A DNA stretch of 64,000 nt from positions 496,001 through 560,000 of the forward strand of contig NZ_CP167895.1 of the NCBI RefSeq assembly GCF_041504345.1, in the 5' to 3' direction. A program made the translations under genes and the position numbers. Position 1 is the first letter of the stretch. Each line of letters starts with the position of its first letter. This DNA comes from Vibrio sp. BS-M-Sm-2 (GTDB taxonomy: Bacteria > Pseudomonadota > Gammaproteobacteria > Enterobacterales > Vibrionaceae). A model generated the notes under the pieces. It saw only the letters and a program-made list of their open reading frames with translations, had not been told where the DNA came from and made no database searches. Below are positions 32,603 through 41,691 of the stretch, piece by piece.

Positions 32603-34704
32603 ATGACAAACCCAACCAACACTTTTCTGCATACACTCTCTAATATTGCTCAACATAACGATCACCGTTACGGTGTGGTCTTTGATGGTGATTTTGATTG
32701 GCAAAACTCTGCTGTTTTTACCTTCCTTCAAGACTCACAAACTCCTAGGATCTTCCAGATTGGCGGTACTCCATTTGAAGGTGTGATTCATGCTCCAGTA
32801 AAAAAAGGTCAACAACTGCTTGGTCGTGAGTGCCAAGTTCTTGTTTGTGATTTTAGAGAGCAGTTCGATGCAAATGGTTTTAGCGCCGCGCTGGGTTCAT
32901 TAGTAGGTGGCGGGCTGTTGTTGGTGTTGCCGCCAAAAGTTGATGACTCTAAAAATAGCGCGAGCTTTGGTCAACGTTGGTTAAAGCTACATTTTGATAA
33001 ACTACTTTCTGTTTCGCAAAGTGACGAACAGGCGGGTGTGATTGAAGCGGTTAATTCGCTTCCTCAAAAACTTAATGACGACAATGTGACTGACCGATTT
33101 GAACAGCAAAAAACGGCGATTGAGTTAGTTAAGAAAGTCGTCACGGGACATCGAAAACGCCCACTGATTTTAACTGCAGACCGAGGACGAGGTAAGAGCT
33201 CAACTCTGGGTATTGCAGCTGCTCAGCTTTTGGCAGAGCGACAGGGCTTAAATATTATTGTTACCGCTCCGTCTTTGAAAGCGATTGAGCCCGTATTTTC
33301 TCATGCGTTACAGCGACTCGATACGTGTGAAGTAATTAACGCGACTCACATTGGTTATCAAGGTGGAAGTTTAAGATTTGTCGCGCCAGATGAATTACTT
33401 AAATCTAAGCCTGATTGCGATCTGTTGTTGGTTGATGAAGCCGCTGCCATTCCAATCCCAATGCTTAAATCTATGGTCGGTAGTTATCATCGCATGGTTT
33501 TTTCAACCACAGTTCATGGTTACGAAGGCAGTGGAAGAGGTTTTGGAATTAAGTTTGAAGCTTGGCTTTCTGAGCACCGCCCTGGATGGAAGGGTTACAA
33601 GCTTGAACAACCCATCCGCTGGAGTAAAAACGACCCACTCGAGCGTTGGCTATTTGATTGTTTCCTTCTTGGTGATGATGTTTGCCCGAGTGAACCAGCG
33701 GTTGATGAGTCAGAAGAACTTCCTGATGGTGCACTCAACCAACTTAGTTTGGTTGAGTTGTCAAAAGCAGACTGTTTGGTTAACCCTCAAAAACTCCTAC
33801 AATGTTTTTCTCTTTTAGTCGATGCTCATTATCAGACGTCTCCTAATGATTTAATGCAGTTCCTCAATAACCCAGCTATTCATTTATTTGCCGCTTGGCA
33901 GCAAGACGAGTGTCTTGGTTGTATGTTGGTGACGGAGGAGGGGGTTTAGATCAAGAGTTGATTGCACAAGTTCAAGTTGGAAAACGTCGTCCGCAAGGTC
34001 ACCTAGCTCCAGTCCTTTTAGCTAACCAGTTCGGTTCTGTTGAAGCGGCAACTAGCCGTTGTCTTCGAGTGATGCGCATTGCTGTCTCGATACGCCGTCA
34101 AGGTTTAGGTATTGGCCGTTGGATGTTAGAGCGGTTATCTGAGGAAGCTGTACAAACAGAGCAAGCAGATTATTTGGCGACAAGCTTTGGCGCGAACAGC
34201 GAATTAATTTCGTTTTGGAATAGTAGTGAATTCGAAGCTGTGCATATCGGTCATCAGCGAGATCAGGCGAGTGGCTGTCACTCGGTTCTTATGGTCAAGG
34301 CGCTTAACTCATCCCCTCAAAGCTGGCTGAAACAAATTCAAAATCATTTTGAGCGTAGTTTCTGTTTTCTTGTTTCTGGTTCTTTGGCTTCCCTTGAAAC
34401 CGATATGGTGCGCGTACTGCTGCCAAATAGTGTTCAAGCCGTTAGCGAGTTTGAAATTCAGTTAGTCAGAAGTTATGTGAATGGCGGCAACAGTTATGAT
34501 GCGATTAGCTTCAGTGTATTGAATTTGATTTTGCTCAGTAACGCTCGAGAAGCCAGTATTTCTGACTTACTTATCGCAAAGGTCGTCCAGCAGAAAGAGT
34601 GGGCTGCCTGTATCGAACAGTTTAATCTCGTTGGTCGTAAACAAGCTGAGGTTCAGTTCCGACAAGATGTCGATTTCCTATTATCAAATTTACACTGTAA
34701 ATAG
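32603..34704 (+). pseudogene. tmcA: tRNA(Met) cytidine acetyltransferase TmcA, interrupted by a frameshift
   Basis: TmcA acetylates the wobble cytidine C34 of elongator tRNA-Met using acetyl-CoA and ATP. The first part (32603-33949, 448 residues) holds the N-terminal domain and the helicase-like domain, with Walker A DRGRGKSST near residue 194 and Walker B LLLVDEAAAIP near 275. It ends early at TAG 33947. The rest continues in the +1-shifted frame with GLDQELIAQVQVGKRRP, the GNAT acetyl-CoA loop IRRQGLGIGRWML and the C-terminal tRNA-binding part. Adding one G to the five-G run at 33940-33944 restores a single frame of about 700 residues (TEEGGLDQ). It may be a true mutation, a phase-variable tract or an assembly error. 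A parS2 site overlaps the 3' end. Confidence 0.9.
34688..34702. promoter_or_regulatory. parS2 site overlapping the tmcA 3' end
   Basis: ATTTACACTGTAAAT is a perfect ParB2 site covering the last codons of tmcA (HCK-stop). Confidence 0.88.
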
Positions 34705-34740
34705 GTAGTTTGGTTTCCCACCCGTTTTGGGGTTAATTGG

Positions 34741-34755
34741 ATTTACAGTGTAAAT
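34741..34755. promoter_or_regulatory. parS2 site
   Basis: ATTTACAGTGTAAAT is a perfect match, 53 bp from the previous site (start to start). Confidence 0.9.
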
Positions 34756-34766
34756 TAGAATATTCG

Positions 34767-34781
34767 ATTTACACTGTAAAC
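34767..34781. promoter_or_regulatory. parS2 site
   Basis: ATTTACACTGTAAAC has a perfect 13-bp core, 26 bp from the previous site. The rest of the 34705-35095 gap is AT-rich and shows no gene; it should contain the promoter of the FapA-like gene. Confidence 0.9.
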
Positions 34782-35095
34782 TGAAACTCCATCTCGAAGT
34801 CCAATTTTCCTTCGCTAGCTTCATGACAGCCCTTAATCTTCTAAACTTATTCGTTTTTGTCATTTTGATATCACATAGAATCAACGTTCACTCGCGTGGG
34901 AAATGTTGAAACAGTTCACCTTTATATTTGTAAAGGTGAAGCGGATCATAAAATAGTTAAGTCTTATTTATGAGTCATGTTTGCAGAATCGAAAGTAAGT
35001 GATGTGACGCTGATTATTCCAATAATGTGATTCTAAGCGCACAACGAATTATATAGACTGAATAACAACTGAGTCATTAGGGATACTCAATTCGA

Positions 35096-36766
35096 ATGTG
35101 GGATAACATCGTTACATTGTCGGAAGACAAGCAACAAGTGATGGCATGTCTGCCTACTGGGTTTGTGGTCGACACAAGCTTTGATAATAAGACACTGCCA
35201 CCAACCTTGGAAGCTTTGAATGCATCAAACTATTTTCTTTTCGAAGAAGAGGTTTTGCGTTTCGTCACTCTTGCTAAAGAAGGTAAAGGTGAAGCTTATG
35301 AAGGAATCTTGATTGCCGAAGTTCGAAATGCCAGTGTTACGGTCGAACTGTCGGATGATGAGATGCTCGCGAGTCTTGTAGTCACTGGTCCATATAATGG
35401 ACGTCCACTGCGTGGCAGCGACATCATCCATTGTTTATCCCAAGCTCAAATAACAAAAGGAATTAATAAGTTAGCGCTCAGAAAAGTTCTGATGATGAGT
35501 AGCAAACTTAAGCCTGGCGAAAAGTTTATTCAGCCAGTCGCTAAGGGGACACAACCAGTAAAGGGTAAAGACGCTAAGTTTGCCGCCTTGGTTGAAGACA
35601 TTACTCGCCAAGTCTTGAAGCCTCGTAGTAAAGACGAAGGCAAGATCGATATGCGAGACTTGGGACAAACCATTACCGTTGGCCAAAATGACCACTTAAT
35701 GAAACGTACTCCCGCAACCAAAGGTATCGCTGGCTTTACCGTCCAAGGTCGAATTATCCCTCCTCTTCCCGGACAAGATAGTTTAATTAAGCCTGGCAAA
35801 GGCACCTATATCTCCCCTGACGACCCTAACTTACTACTCGCCTCATATCCTGGACTACCCATCATTAAAGATCGAACCATTGAAGTGGATGATGCCTTGT
35901 GTGTTAGTAACGTCGATGTCTCAACTGGGCACGTTAAATTCAAAGGCAATGTATTTGTCTCTGGCAACATCGAACCGGGAATGATCGTCAAAGCGACCGG
36001 TAGTGTTACGGTTGGTGGCTTTATCGAATCGGCAGAAGTTCAAGCTCAGGGTGATATCAAAGTCGCCAAAGGGATTATCGGCCATACGACCAAAGAGGGC
36101 GAGGCAAAAAGTTGTAAGGTATTTAGCAAAGGCTCTATCACAGCAAGCTACGCACAGAATGCCGAGCTACAAACGGCCAACGATCTTCGACTTGGTGTAC
36201 ACAGTATGGGAAACGAAATTCGTTGTGGTAATAATCTTATTGTGATGGATACCATGAAGAAGCATGGTACGCTCAGCGGTGGTGAAGCCAAAGTCGGTGG
36301 AAAAGTAGAATGTGTATTCTTAGGTGTTGAGGGAGATACCGTAACCAAGGTGCATGGTTTTGCCCGCTACGACGGCTACCGACAAAAGATAGCCGAGCTA
36401 AAAGAAATCTATAAACACGCTCAAGAGCAAACCATGGATGTGATTCGCCAAGAGCTCGAATTTAAGAAGCGACCAAAAGCGGAGAGAAGCGAAGAGCAAG
36501 CGTTGGAAATTGATCAGCAACGAGAAAAGAACAACCTTGCGATTGAAAATACTAAGTCGCAGTTAGATACACTCGAAGCTGAGTTTGAAACTAACCTTGT
36601 CGAGTCCACCGTCGAGGCACACGAAAAGGTGTATACCCGAGTGACGATTCAGTTTGGTGATGAGACGGTCACGACTAAGCGAACTCACGGCGGCAGTGTT
36701 TTCTCATTCAATCAATACGAGATTCAATGTTCATTCAAGATGGAACAAGAAGATATCTCATTGTGA
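35096..36766 (+). CDS. DUF342/FapA family protein
   Basis: This 556-residue cytoplasmic protein is of the DUF342 family. In V. vulnificus the family member FapA is a polar flagellar assembly protein that interacts with glucose-specific EIIA. The central region is a beta-helix of short repeats (KFKGNVFVSGNIEPGMIVKA then GSVTVGGFIESAEVQAQGDI, residues about 280-330, then further repeats). A coiled-coil region follows (RQKIAELKEIYKHAQEQTMD), with a small C-terminal beta domain. The N-terminal 200 residues are the family-specific domain. It is monocistronic between tmcA and a terminator. The link to flagella is from the family, not from neighbours here. Confidence 0.85.
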   Translation: MWDNIVTLSEDKQQVMACLPTGFVVDTSFDNKTLPPTLEALNASNYFLFEEEVLRFVTLAKEGKGEAYEGILIAEVRNASVTVELSDDEMLASLVVTGPYNGRPLRGSDIIHCLSQAQITKGINKLALRKVLMMSSKLKPGEKFIQPVAKGTQPVKGKDAKFAALVEDITRQVLKPRSKDEGKIDMRDLGQTITVGQNDHLMKRTPATKGIAGFTVQGRIIPPLPGQDSLIKPGKGTYISPDDPNLLLASYPGLPIIKDRTIEVDDALCVSNVDVSTGHVKFKGNVFVSGNIEPGMIVKATGSVTVGGFIESAEVQAQGDIKVAKGIIGHTTKEGEAKSCKVFSKGSITASYAQNAELQTANDLRLGVHSMGNEIRCGNNLIVMDTMKKHGTLSGGEAKVGGKVECVFLGVEGDTVTKVHGFARYDGYRQKIAELKEIYKHAQEQTMDVIRQELEFKKRPKAERSEEQALEIDQQREKNNLAIENTKSQLDTLEAEFETNLVESTVEAHEKVYTRVTIQFGDETVTTKRTHGGSVFSFNQYEIQCSFKMEQEDISL

Positions 36767-36836
36767 TTGAAAGACTCTCAAACTGAACGATTCTGACTAG
36801 ATCGGTTTGAACCGTATTCTATATATTCGAATAAAC

Positions 36837-36865
36837 AAAAAGGGGGAGCTGATGCTCCCCCTTTA
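36837..36865. terminator. Bidirectional terminator between the FapA-like gene and the Lap operon
   Basis: A roughly 11-bp GC-rich stem (aaagggggagc/gctcccccttt) with a 4-nt loop and flanking A/T bases lies between convergent genes. Confidence 0.85.
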
Positions 36866-36914
36866 CTTTTTACTGATATTGCTTTAGTTAGATTCTTTAA
36901 GTCACATGAGCGCT

Positions 36915-39029
36915 TTAACTTGCAGCTCTTACCTTACCTTGCTTCAAGTCTGATAGAACTTGCGCTTTTGGTCCGTCGGCAATAATGCTGCCTTTCTCCA
37001 TCACTATCACTCTGTCTACAATGTCCAACATCGACGTTTTATGTGTAATCAGAATTAACGTCTCACTTGGTAGCAATTGGTTAAGCTGGTGCTTGATGTG
37101 CATCTCTGAGCGATTATCCATGGCACTGGTCGGCTCATCCATCAATAACACCGGAGGGCGGCCTAGGAAGGCTCTAGCAATAGCAATCGACTGGCGTTGA
37201 CCACCAGACAGCAAACCACCGCCTTCGCCCACTTGTCGTTCTAAGCCTGCTGGATCTTGCTGAGTAAAAGCGGTAACACCTGCACGGTTCGCTGCATCCA
37301 TTACATCACGGTCATCGACCAATGGACGACCCAAGGTAATGTTGTCTCTTACTGAGCCGTAGAACAGGTTACTGTCTTGCGGAACACAGCCTATATTGCG
37401 TCGTACGTCGACATGATGCAGTTGCTCCATGTCGGTGTCATCAATGCGAACATGGCCTTCTGTAGGCTTGTACAGGCCCATAATCAGGCGCTCTAGAGTT
37501 GTTTTACCTGAACCAATTCGGCCTATGATCGCCACCTTTTCACCAGGTTTAATATGCAGCGTTAAGTCTCTGATAGAAGCGACTGGTGAGTCAGGGTAGT
37601 GGAACGTCACTTTGTCTAACGCGATATGACCTTGAATAATCGGGCGGTGAATGTAGCGTTTGCCTTCTTCTTGTTCATCAGGCATCGACATTACTTGTTC
37701 AATCAGAGTCATCGACGACTTCGCTTGGTTGTAACGTGTAGAAAGCAAAGACAGTTGAACAAGAGGGCCAATAGCTCGGCCGCTCAGCATGGTTGCGGCA
37801 ATCAAGCCACCCATCGTAAGCTCGCCTTCCGCTATTAGGTACACACCAAAGATGATCATACCTACATTAGTACTTTGCTGAACAAAGCCGGCGGTGTTTT
37901 GGATGCTGTCGGTAATACGACGACTTTTGATATTCCAATTCGCCATGTGAGCAACCGCTTCTTCCCAACGGAATTGGAACTGACTTTGCGCACTGAACAG
38001 TTTAACGGTTTCTAAACCAGCTAAACTCTCAATTAAGTTCGCGTACTTTTGAGAAGCAAGACGCGAGCCTTCTTCAATAGTACGACGCAGTGGCCCTTGG
38101 ATTAACAGTGCATAGATGATCAGAATGACCACGCCGACAACAGGAACAAATACAAGGTTTCCGGCCATTAACCAAATGAGCGCTAAGAACATCAGTGCGA
38201 AGGGCAGGTCGATTAACGAGCCGATGGTTGCAGAGGTAAAGAACTCACGGATTGATTCGAACTCTTGCAAGTTTTTGGCAAAAGCACCGACAGAAGCAGG
38301 TTTTGCTTCCATACGAATGCCCAGAACTTTGCTGAACAGTTTGGATGAAATGAGGATATCGGATTTCTTACCGGCAACATCAATGAAGTAGCTTCGCATC
38401 AATTTGAGCAGCAAATCGAATAGGAACACCACAAAGATACCACTGGCTAGCACCCACAAGGTTTCAAAGGCGAGGTTCGGTACAACTTTGTCATACACCA
38501 AACGTGTGAACATGGGCGCGGCAATAGCGAAGATGTTGATTAAAATGGAGGCAATCAACACATCTCGGTAGATGTTTTTCGATTCCCAAATGGTGCTCCA
38601 AAACCAGTGACCTTTACGGGTTTTTAGAACCTCTGGTGAACGTTCATCATAACGGAACTGTTTTTTTACCAAGAAGTAGCGGCCGATGAATTGTTCTTTC
38701 AGCTCTTCGACAGGAATGATGATTGGCACCATTCCGCTTTCCGCTGTAATGATTTCCGCTTCTTGTTTTTCTAAATCGATACTGTTGAGAACGCACGCTT
38801 CGCCCTGTTTAAGCAGTAAAACCGCAGGCAGTATCAGGTGAGGGATCTTTTCTAAGTCGGAACGGTTTTCTTTCGCCACTAATCCCGCTCGCTCCGCAGA
38901 ACGAGGGAATAGGAAAGGGGTTAGCTTTCCATCAGATAGTGGTAGCCCATTGATCAACGCTTCGGGCGAGTTAGCTAGCCCGTAATACCGGCTAACGTAG
39001 ATCAGTGAGTTCAATAGTGGATCTTGCAT
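36915..39029 (-). CDS. Type I secretion ABC transporter, LapB-like
   Basis: This inner-membrane ATPase/permease of 704 residues is of the type that exports large RTX adhesins. An N-terminal C39-peptidase-like domain (residues 1-125) lacks the catalytic cysteine (SLIYVSRYYG), as expected for adhesin exporters that do not cleave a leader. Six membrane helices run from about 155 to 425. The nucleotide-binding domain has Walker A GRIGSGKTT, signature LLSGGQRQSIAIARAF and Walker B VLLMDEPTSAMD. It is the last gene of the cluster fusion protein-LapG-LapD-LapB, all on the minus strand. The TolC-like partner and the adhesin are not in the window. Confidence 0.9.
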   Translation of the reverse strand: MQDPLLNSLIYVSRYYGLANSPEALINGLPLSDGKLTPFLFPRSAERAGLVAKENRSDLEKIPHLILPAVLLLKQGEACVLNSIDLEKQEAEIITAESGMVPIIIPVEELKEQFIGRYFLVKKQFRYDERSPEVLKTRKGHWFWSTIWESKNIYRDVLIASILINIFAIAAPMFTRLVYDKVVPNLAFETLWVLASGIFVVFLFDLLLKLMRSYFIDVAGKKSDILISSKLFSKVLGIRMEAKPASVGAFAKNLQEFESIREFFTSATIGSLIDLPFALMFLALIWLMAGNLVFVPVVGVVILIIYALLIQGPLRRTIEEGSRLASQKYANLIESLAGLETVKLFSAQSQFQFRWEEAVAHMANWNIKSRRITDSIQNTAGFVQQSTNVGMIIFGVYLIAEGELTMGGLIAATMLSGRAIGPLVQLSLLSTRYNQAKSSMTLIEQVMSMPDEQEEGKRYIHRPIIQGHIALDKVTFHYPDSPVASIRDLTLHIKPGEKVAIIGRIGSGKTTLERLIMGLYKPTEGHVRIDDTDMEQLHHVDVRRNIGCVPQDSNLFYGSVRDNITLGRPLVDDRDVMDAANRAGVTAFTQQDPAGLERQVGEGGGLLSGGQRQSIAIARAFLGRPPVLLMDEPTSAMDNRSEMHIKHQLNQLLPSETLILITHKTSMLDIVDRVIVMEKGSIIADGPKAQVLSDLKQGKVRAAS

Positions 39030-39047
39030 GTGATATAACCCTTACAA

Positions 39048-40958
39048 CTATTTATCAACAATGAAGCCTTGGAACACTTCTACGTAGTTATCAGACAGGA
39101 TATCCAGCTGAGTCTGAGTTTCTATTCGAGACGCGATGGTGGTGACGCCTAGGTTGTGAGCGGTTCTAGAGATCGACGTTAAGGTGAACTTCTGTTTTTC
39201 GTCATCAAGGTTATGTGTGAATAGGTAATCTAGCTTCACATAGCTTGGGCGGTATTCGTTGATGTAATCCAGAGATTGGAAATTACGTCCGTAGTTATCG
39301 ACACCAAACACCGCTTGGGCGTTGCGAATGGTGTTACACAACAGTGCCGTGTAGTGCGGAACGTTGATGAAACAGTTTTCAGGTATCTCAAAGTGCAATA
39401 GGTGAGCGATTGAAGCGTTTTGTTCAAGTGTTTTACCAATCCAGCGAATGAAGCTTGGTTGAGAAATACTGCTTGGTGAGATGTTGATAGCAACAGGGCT
39501 CGTTACTTCTTTTGTATTAAGCTTTTCAATCATCTTCTCGATAACGTATTGGTCGAGAATGTGGCTCATTTCAAGCTGTTCTAGTGCGTATAAGTACTGG
39601 TTGGCACCGTAACGTACGCCATCTTTTTCAATCGCAGAGAACACCTCTTGGTGATAGGTTTTGCCAAAGGAATTGTTTGCAGCTTGAAGACGGAAGGTAA
39701 TGAGGTCGTTGATGATCGCTTCTTCGACCAACATGCGCCATTGTTGTTTGCCCATAACAGCGCCGTGATCGTCTGCAGTTACGTAGCCGTAAGAAAGCTC
39801 TCGGTTCGCCTTGGCACTTGAAAGAGCGTTATCCACCAGCGACATGATTTCAGTACTGGTCTTACGCTTGTTGCTGTAGGTCACACCCAGAGCAATATGT
39901 GGATTTGCAGTGCCTGTTGGGTCTGAACCTAGGCTTTGTATACAGTTTACGATGCTGCTCGCGACAAGTTTAAGTTCGCTCTCATCAATGTTTGGCATAA
40001 TGAAGCCGAACTCGTCACTAGAAATGCGGGCGATAGTGATATCAGGTGATGAAATTGAAGCTTGCAGCTGCTCAGCTAGCTGATGAACCAAGGCATCACC
40101 CTCTTGATAGCCTTTTTCATCGTACTCTTCACTAATAAACTCGGCTTTAAGTACCGCTAAACCACCTAAGCTGGACTCTTCTAACCACTGAGTTAACTGA
40201 GACATATAGTAAGCACGGTTACCTAGCTGAGATACTGGGTCGATATACGCTCTTTCACGTAACTTTTGAGCTTCTTTCGCTTGGTTCTTAAATGCCAGTT
40301 CAACTTGAGTCGACATGTGGTTGATACCATCGACAACTAAAGTTAGATCTTTTGTTTTCGGACGAGCCAGTGGTTCGCCAAACTGATTTTTAGCGATCTG
40401 ATCCATCTTAGTAATGATCAACGAGAGCGGACGTAAGGCACGTTTGAGGATCCAAGATATAGACACTAAACCTAACAAGAAGATCGTGCCAAAGATGGTT
40501 AATAAGCGGATGAATGCTTGCCAAAGTTGGTCGTAGGCCGGACCTGGGTGGCTCACAATCTCAACCTCTGCTAGCTGCATCCAGCCACTGGTGATTACGC
40601 GGCGGTCATGAACAGGCTCAAACAAGTTAAGGTTGGTAAACCACTGTGGTACGCCGGTTGGCTTTACAGGGTATGAGCGAAGAATGTCTTCACCGCTGTC
40701 AAGAAAGATCAATCGAACGACGGAGTAAGAGCTGCCATCAAACAGGGCGTTGATAACAGACTCCACTGCCACCTTATCCTTTTCTTCTAGGTAAGGGGCG
40801 AGAGCCAGTCCAACAGTATTGATGGTATTACTTACCTCAGAGCGTTGCTGCTCTTCTAAGTATCCACGGGTGGTATTGAATTCGATCATAAAAACTGACG
40901 TCATCAGCAGTATGAATACCGCAACCATCCCGACCACAAGCTGTTTATATAAAGTCAT
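39048..40958 (-). CDS. LapD-like c-di-GMP receptor (degenerate GGDEF-EAL, inner membrane)
   Basis: This 636-residue protein has a membrane helix near residues 7-28, a periplasmic output domain to about residue 150, and a second helix near 150-172. A HAMP-like linker (LRPLSLIITKMDQIAKNQFG) follows, then a GGDEF domain with a degenerate site (SSDEF near 327) and an EAL domain lacking the EAL signature (HQEVFSAI). This is the LapD plan: c-di-GMP binding makes the periplasmic domain hold the LapG protease and so keeps the adhesin on the cell surface. It lies directly downstream of lapG-like 40964 with a 5-nt gap, which strongly supports the role. Enzymatic activity is unlikely. Confidence 0.9.
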   Translation of the reverse strand: MTLYKQLVVGMVAVFILLMTSVFMIEFNTTRGYLEEQQRSEVSNTINTVGLALAPYLEEKDKVAVESVINALFDGSSYSVVRLIFLDSGEDILRSYPVKPTGVPQWFTNLNLFEPVHDRRVITSGWMQLAEVEIVSHPGPAYDQLWQAFIRLLTIFGTIFLLGLVSISWILKRALRPLSLIITKMDQIAKNQFGEPLARPKTKDLTLVVDGINHMSTQVELAFKNQAKEAQKLRERAYIDPVSQLGNRAYYMSQLTQWLEESSLGGLAVLKAEFISEEYDEKGYQEGDALVHQLAEQLQASISSPDITIARISSDEFGFIMPNIDESELKLVASSIVNCIQSLGSDPTGTANPHIALGVTYSNKRKTSTEIMSLVDNALSSAKANRELSYGYVTADDHGAVMGKQQWRMLVEEAIINDLITFRLQAANNSFGKTYHQEVFSAIEKDGVRYGANQYLYALEQLEMSHILDQYVIEKMIEKLNTKEVTSPVAINISPSSISQPSFIRWIGKTLEQNASIAHLLHFEIPENCFINVPHYTALLCNTIRNAQAVFGVDNYGRNFQSLDYINEYRPSYVKLDYLFTHNLDDEKQKFTLTSISRTAHNLGVTTIASRIETQTQLDILSDNYVEVFQGFIVDK

Positions 40959-40963
40959 TGTAC

Positions 40964-41632
40964 CTACTCATCGTAATTGATAATGGGTTTGTTTAGTTTT
41001 AGATTGCGCTCACGAGAACGTAGGTCGTTCCATAAGCTCAGTCTTGATGATTTCCCTGCTAACTTACCGCTGCCTGCTGCCGACTTGATCAGCCAAAGGT
41101 TTTTACCATTGAAACTGTATATCGGTCGCAGATCTCCGCGCTTAGAACCGCGTTTTATTTCAGGGTTTAAGTTGTCTAAAATTAGTGGCTCTGCACTGGG
41201 TGTTGAGTAGTAAGCCAACACCATGTGGAATTGGTTTAACTCAAGTGCTTTTACGTACACTAATCGTAATTTCTTATCTGGGACGCCCAGTTCAAGCAAA
41301 GAGAAGTATTTTGCGATAGTAAAATCTTCACAGTCACCGGCGTTACTGCCTAGAAACTCCAGTGGTGTTGCCCAGTAGTCGTTTTTTCCCCACAGTATGT
41401 TGTCATCGACAAAGTACATTTGGTTGAAGAATCGATTTACCGAATCTAACTTCTCTTTTTCACTTAACCCTTCGTATGACGTCATATTTGAGCGCCATGT
41501 TGCTACTCGTTTTCCTGCTCTTTCCCCGTAGGTTGCAGTAACCGCGTCTATCCATCGTTGGTCGCTCTTATTGAGCGCCATAGAGGTAAAAGAGGTGAGG
41601 ACCAGCAGCAATAGAGAAATCCGAGATCTCAT
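40964..41632 (-). CDS. LapG-like periplasmic cysteine protease
   Basis: This 222-residue transglutaminase-like cysteine protease (BTLCP family) has an N-terminal signal peptide ending near residue 19 (LTSFTSMALN). The catalytic triad is visible: Cys in NAGDCEDFT near residue 101, His in NQFHMVLAYY near 136 and Asp in PLILDNLNPE near 152. The calcium-binding-type acidic region YFVDDNILWGKNDYW precedes the Cys. LapG cleaves the N-terminal retention module of surface adhesins when c-di-GMP is low. Its neighbours LapD and the secretion pair fit this role. Confidence 0.92.
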   Translation of the reverse strand: MRSRISLLLLVLTSFTSMALNKSDQRWIDAVTATYGERAGKRVATWRSNMTSYEGLSEKEKLDSVNRFFNQMYFVDDNILWGKNDYWATPLEFLGSNAGDCEDFTIAKYFSLLELGVPDKKLRLVYVKALELNQFHMVLAYYSTPSAEPLILDNLNPEIKRGSKRGDLRPIYSFNGKNLWLIKSAAGSGKLAGKSSRLSLWNDLRSRERNLKLNKPIINYDE

Positions 41633-41691
41633 AGCCTCTGCTCTCGTCTGTTTGCTGTGTATTGAAAGGCGTCATCAAGCATCAAACGTCC

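Noticed and set aside
33934..33950. Programmed ribosomal frameshift in tmcA
   Set aside because: No standard slippery heptamer with a downstream structure was recognised; a simple one-base deletion in a G run explains the data better, although recoding cannot be excluded.
33895..34704. Independent GNAT acetyltransferase gene
   Set aside because: It continues TmcA directly; its apparent first 18 residues are out-of-frame tmcA sequence before the G run.
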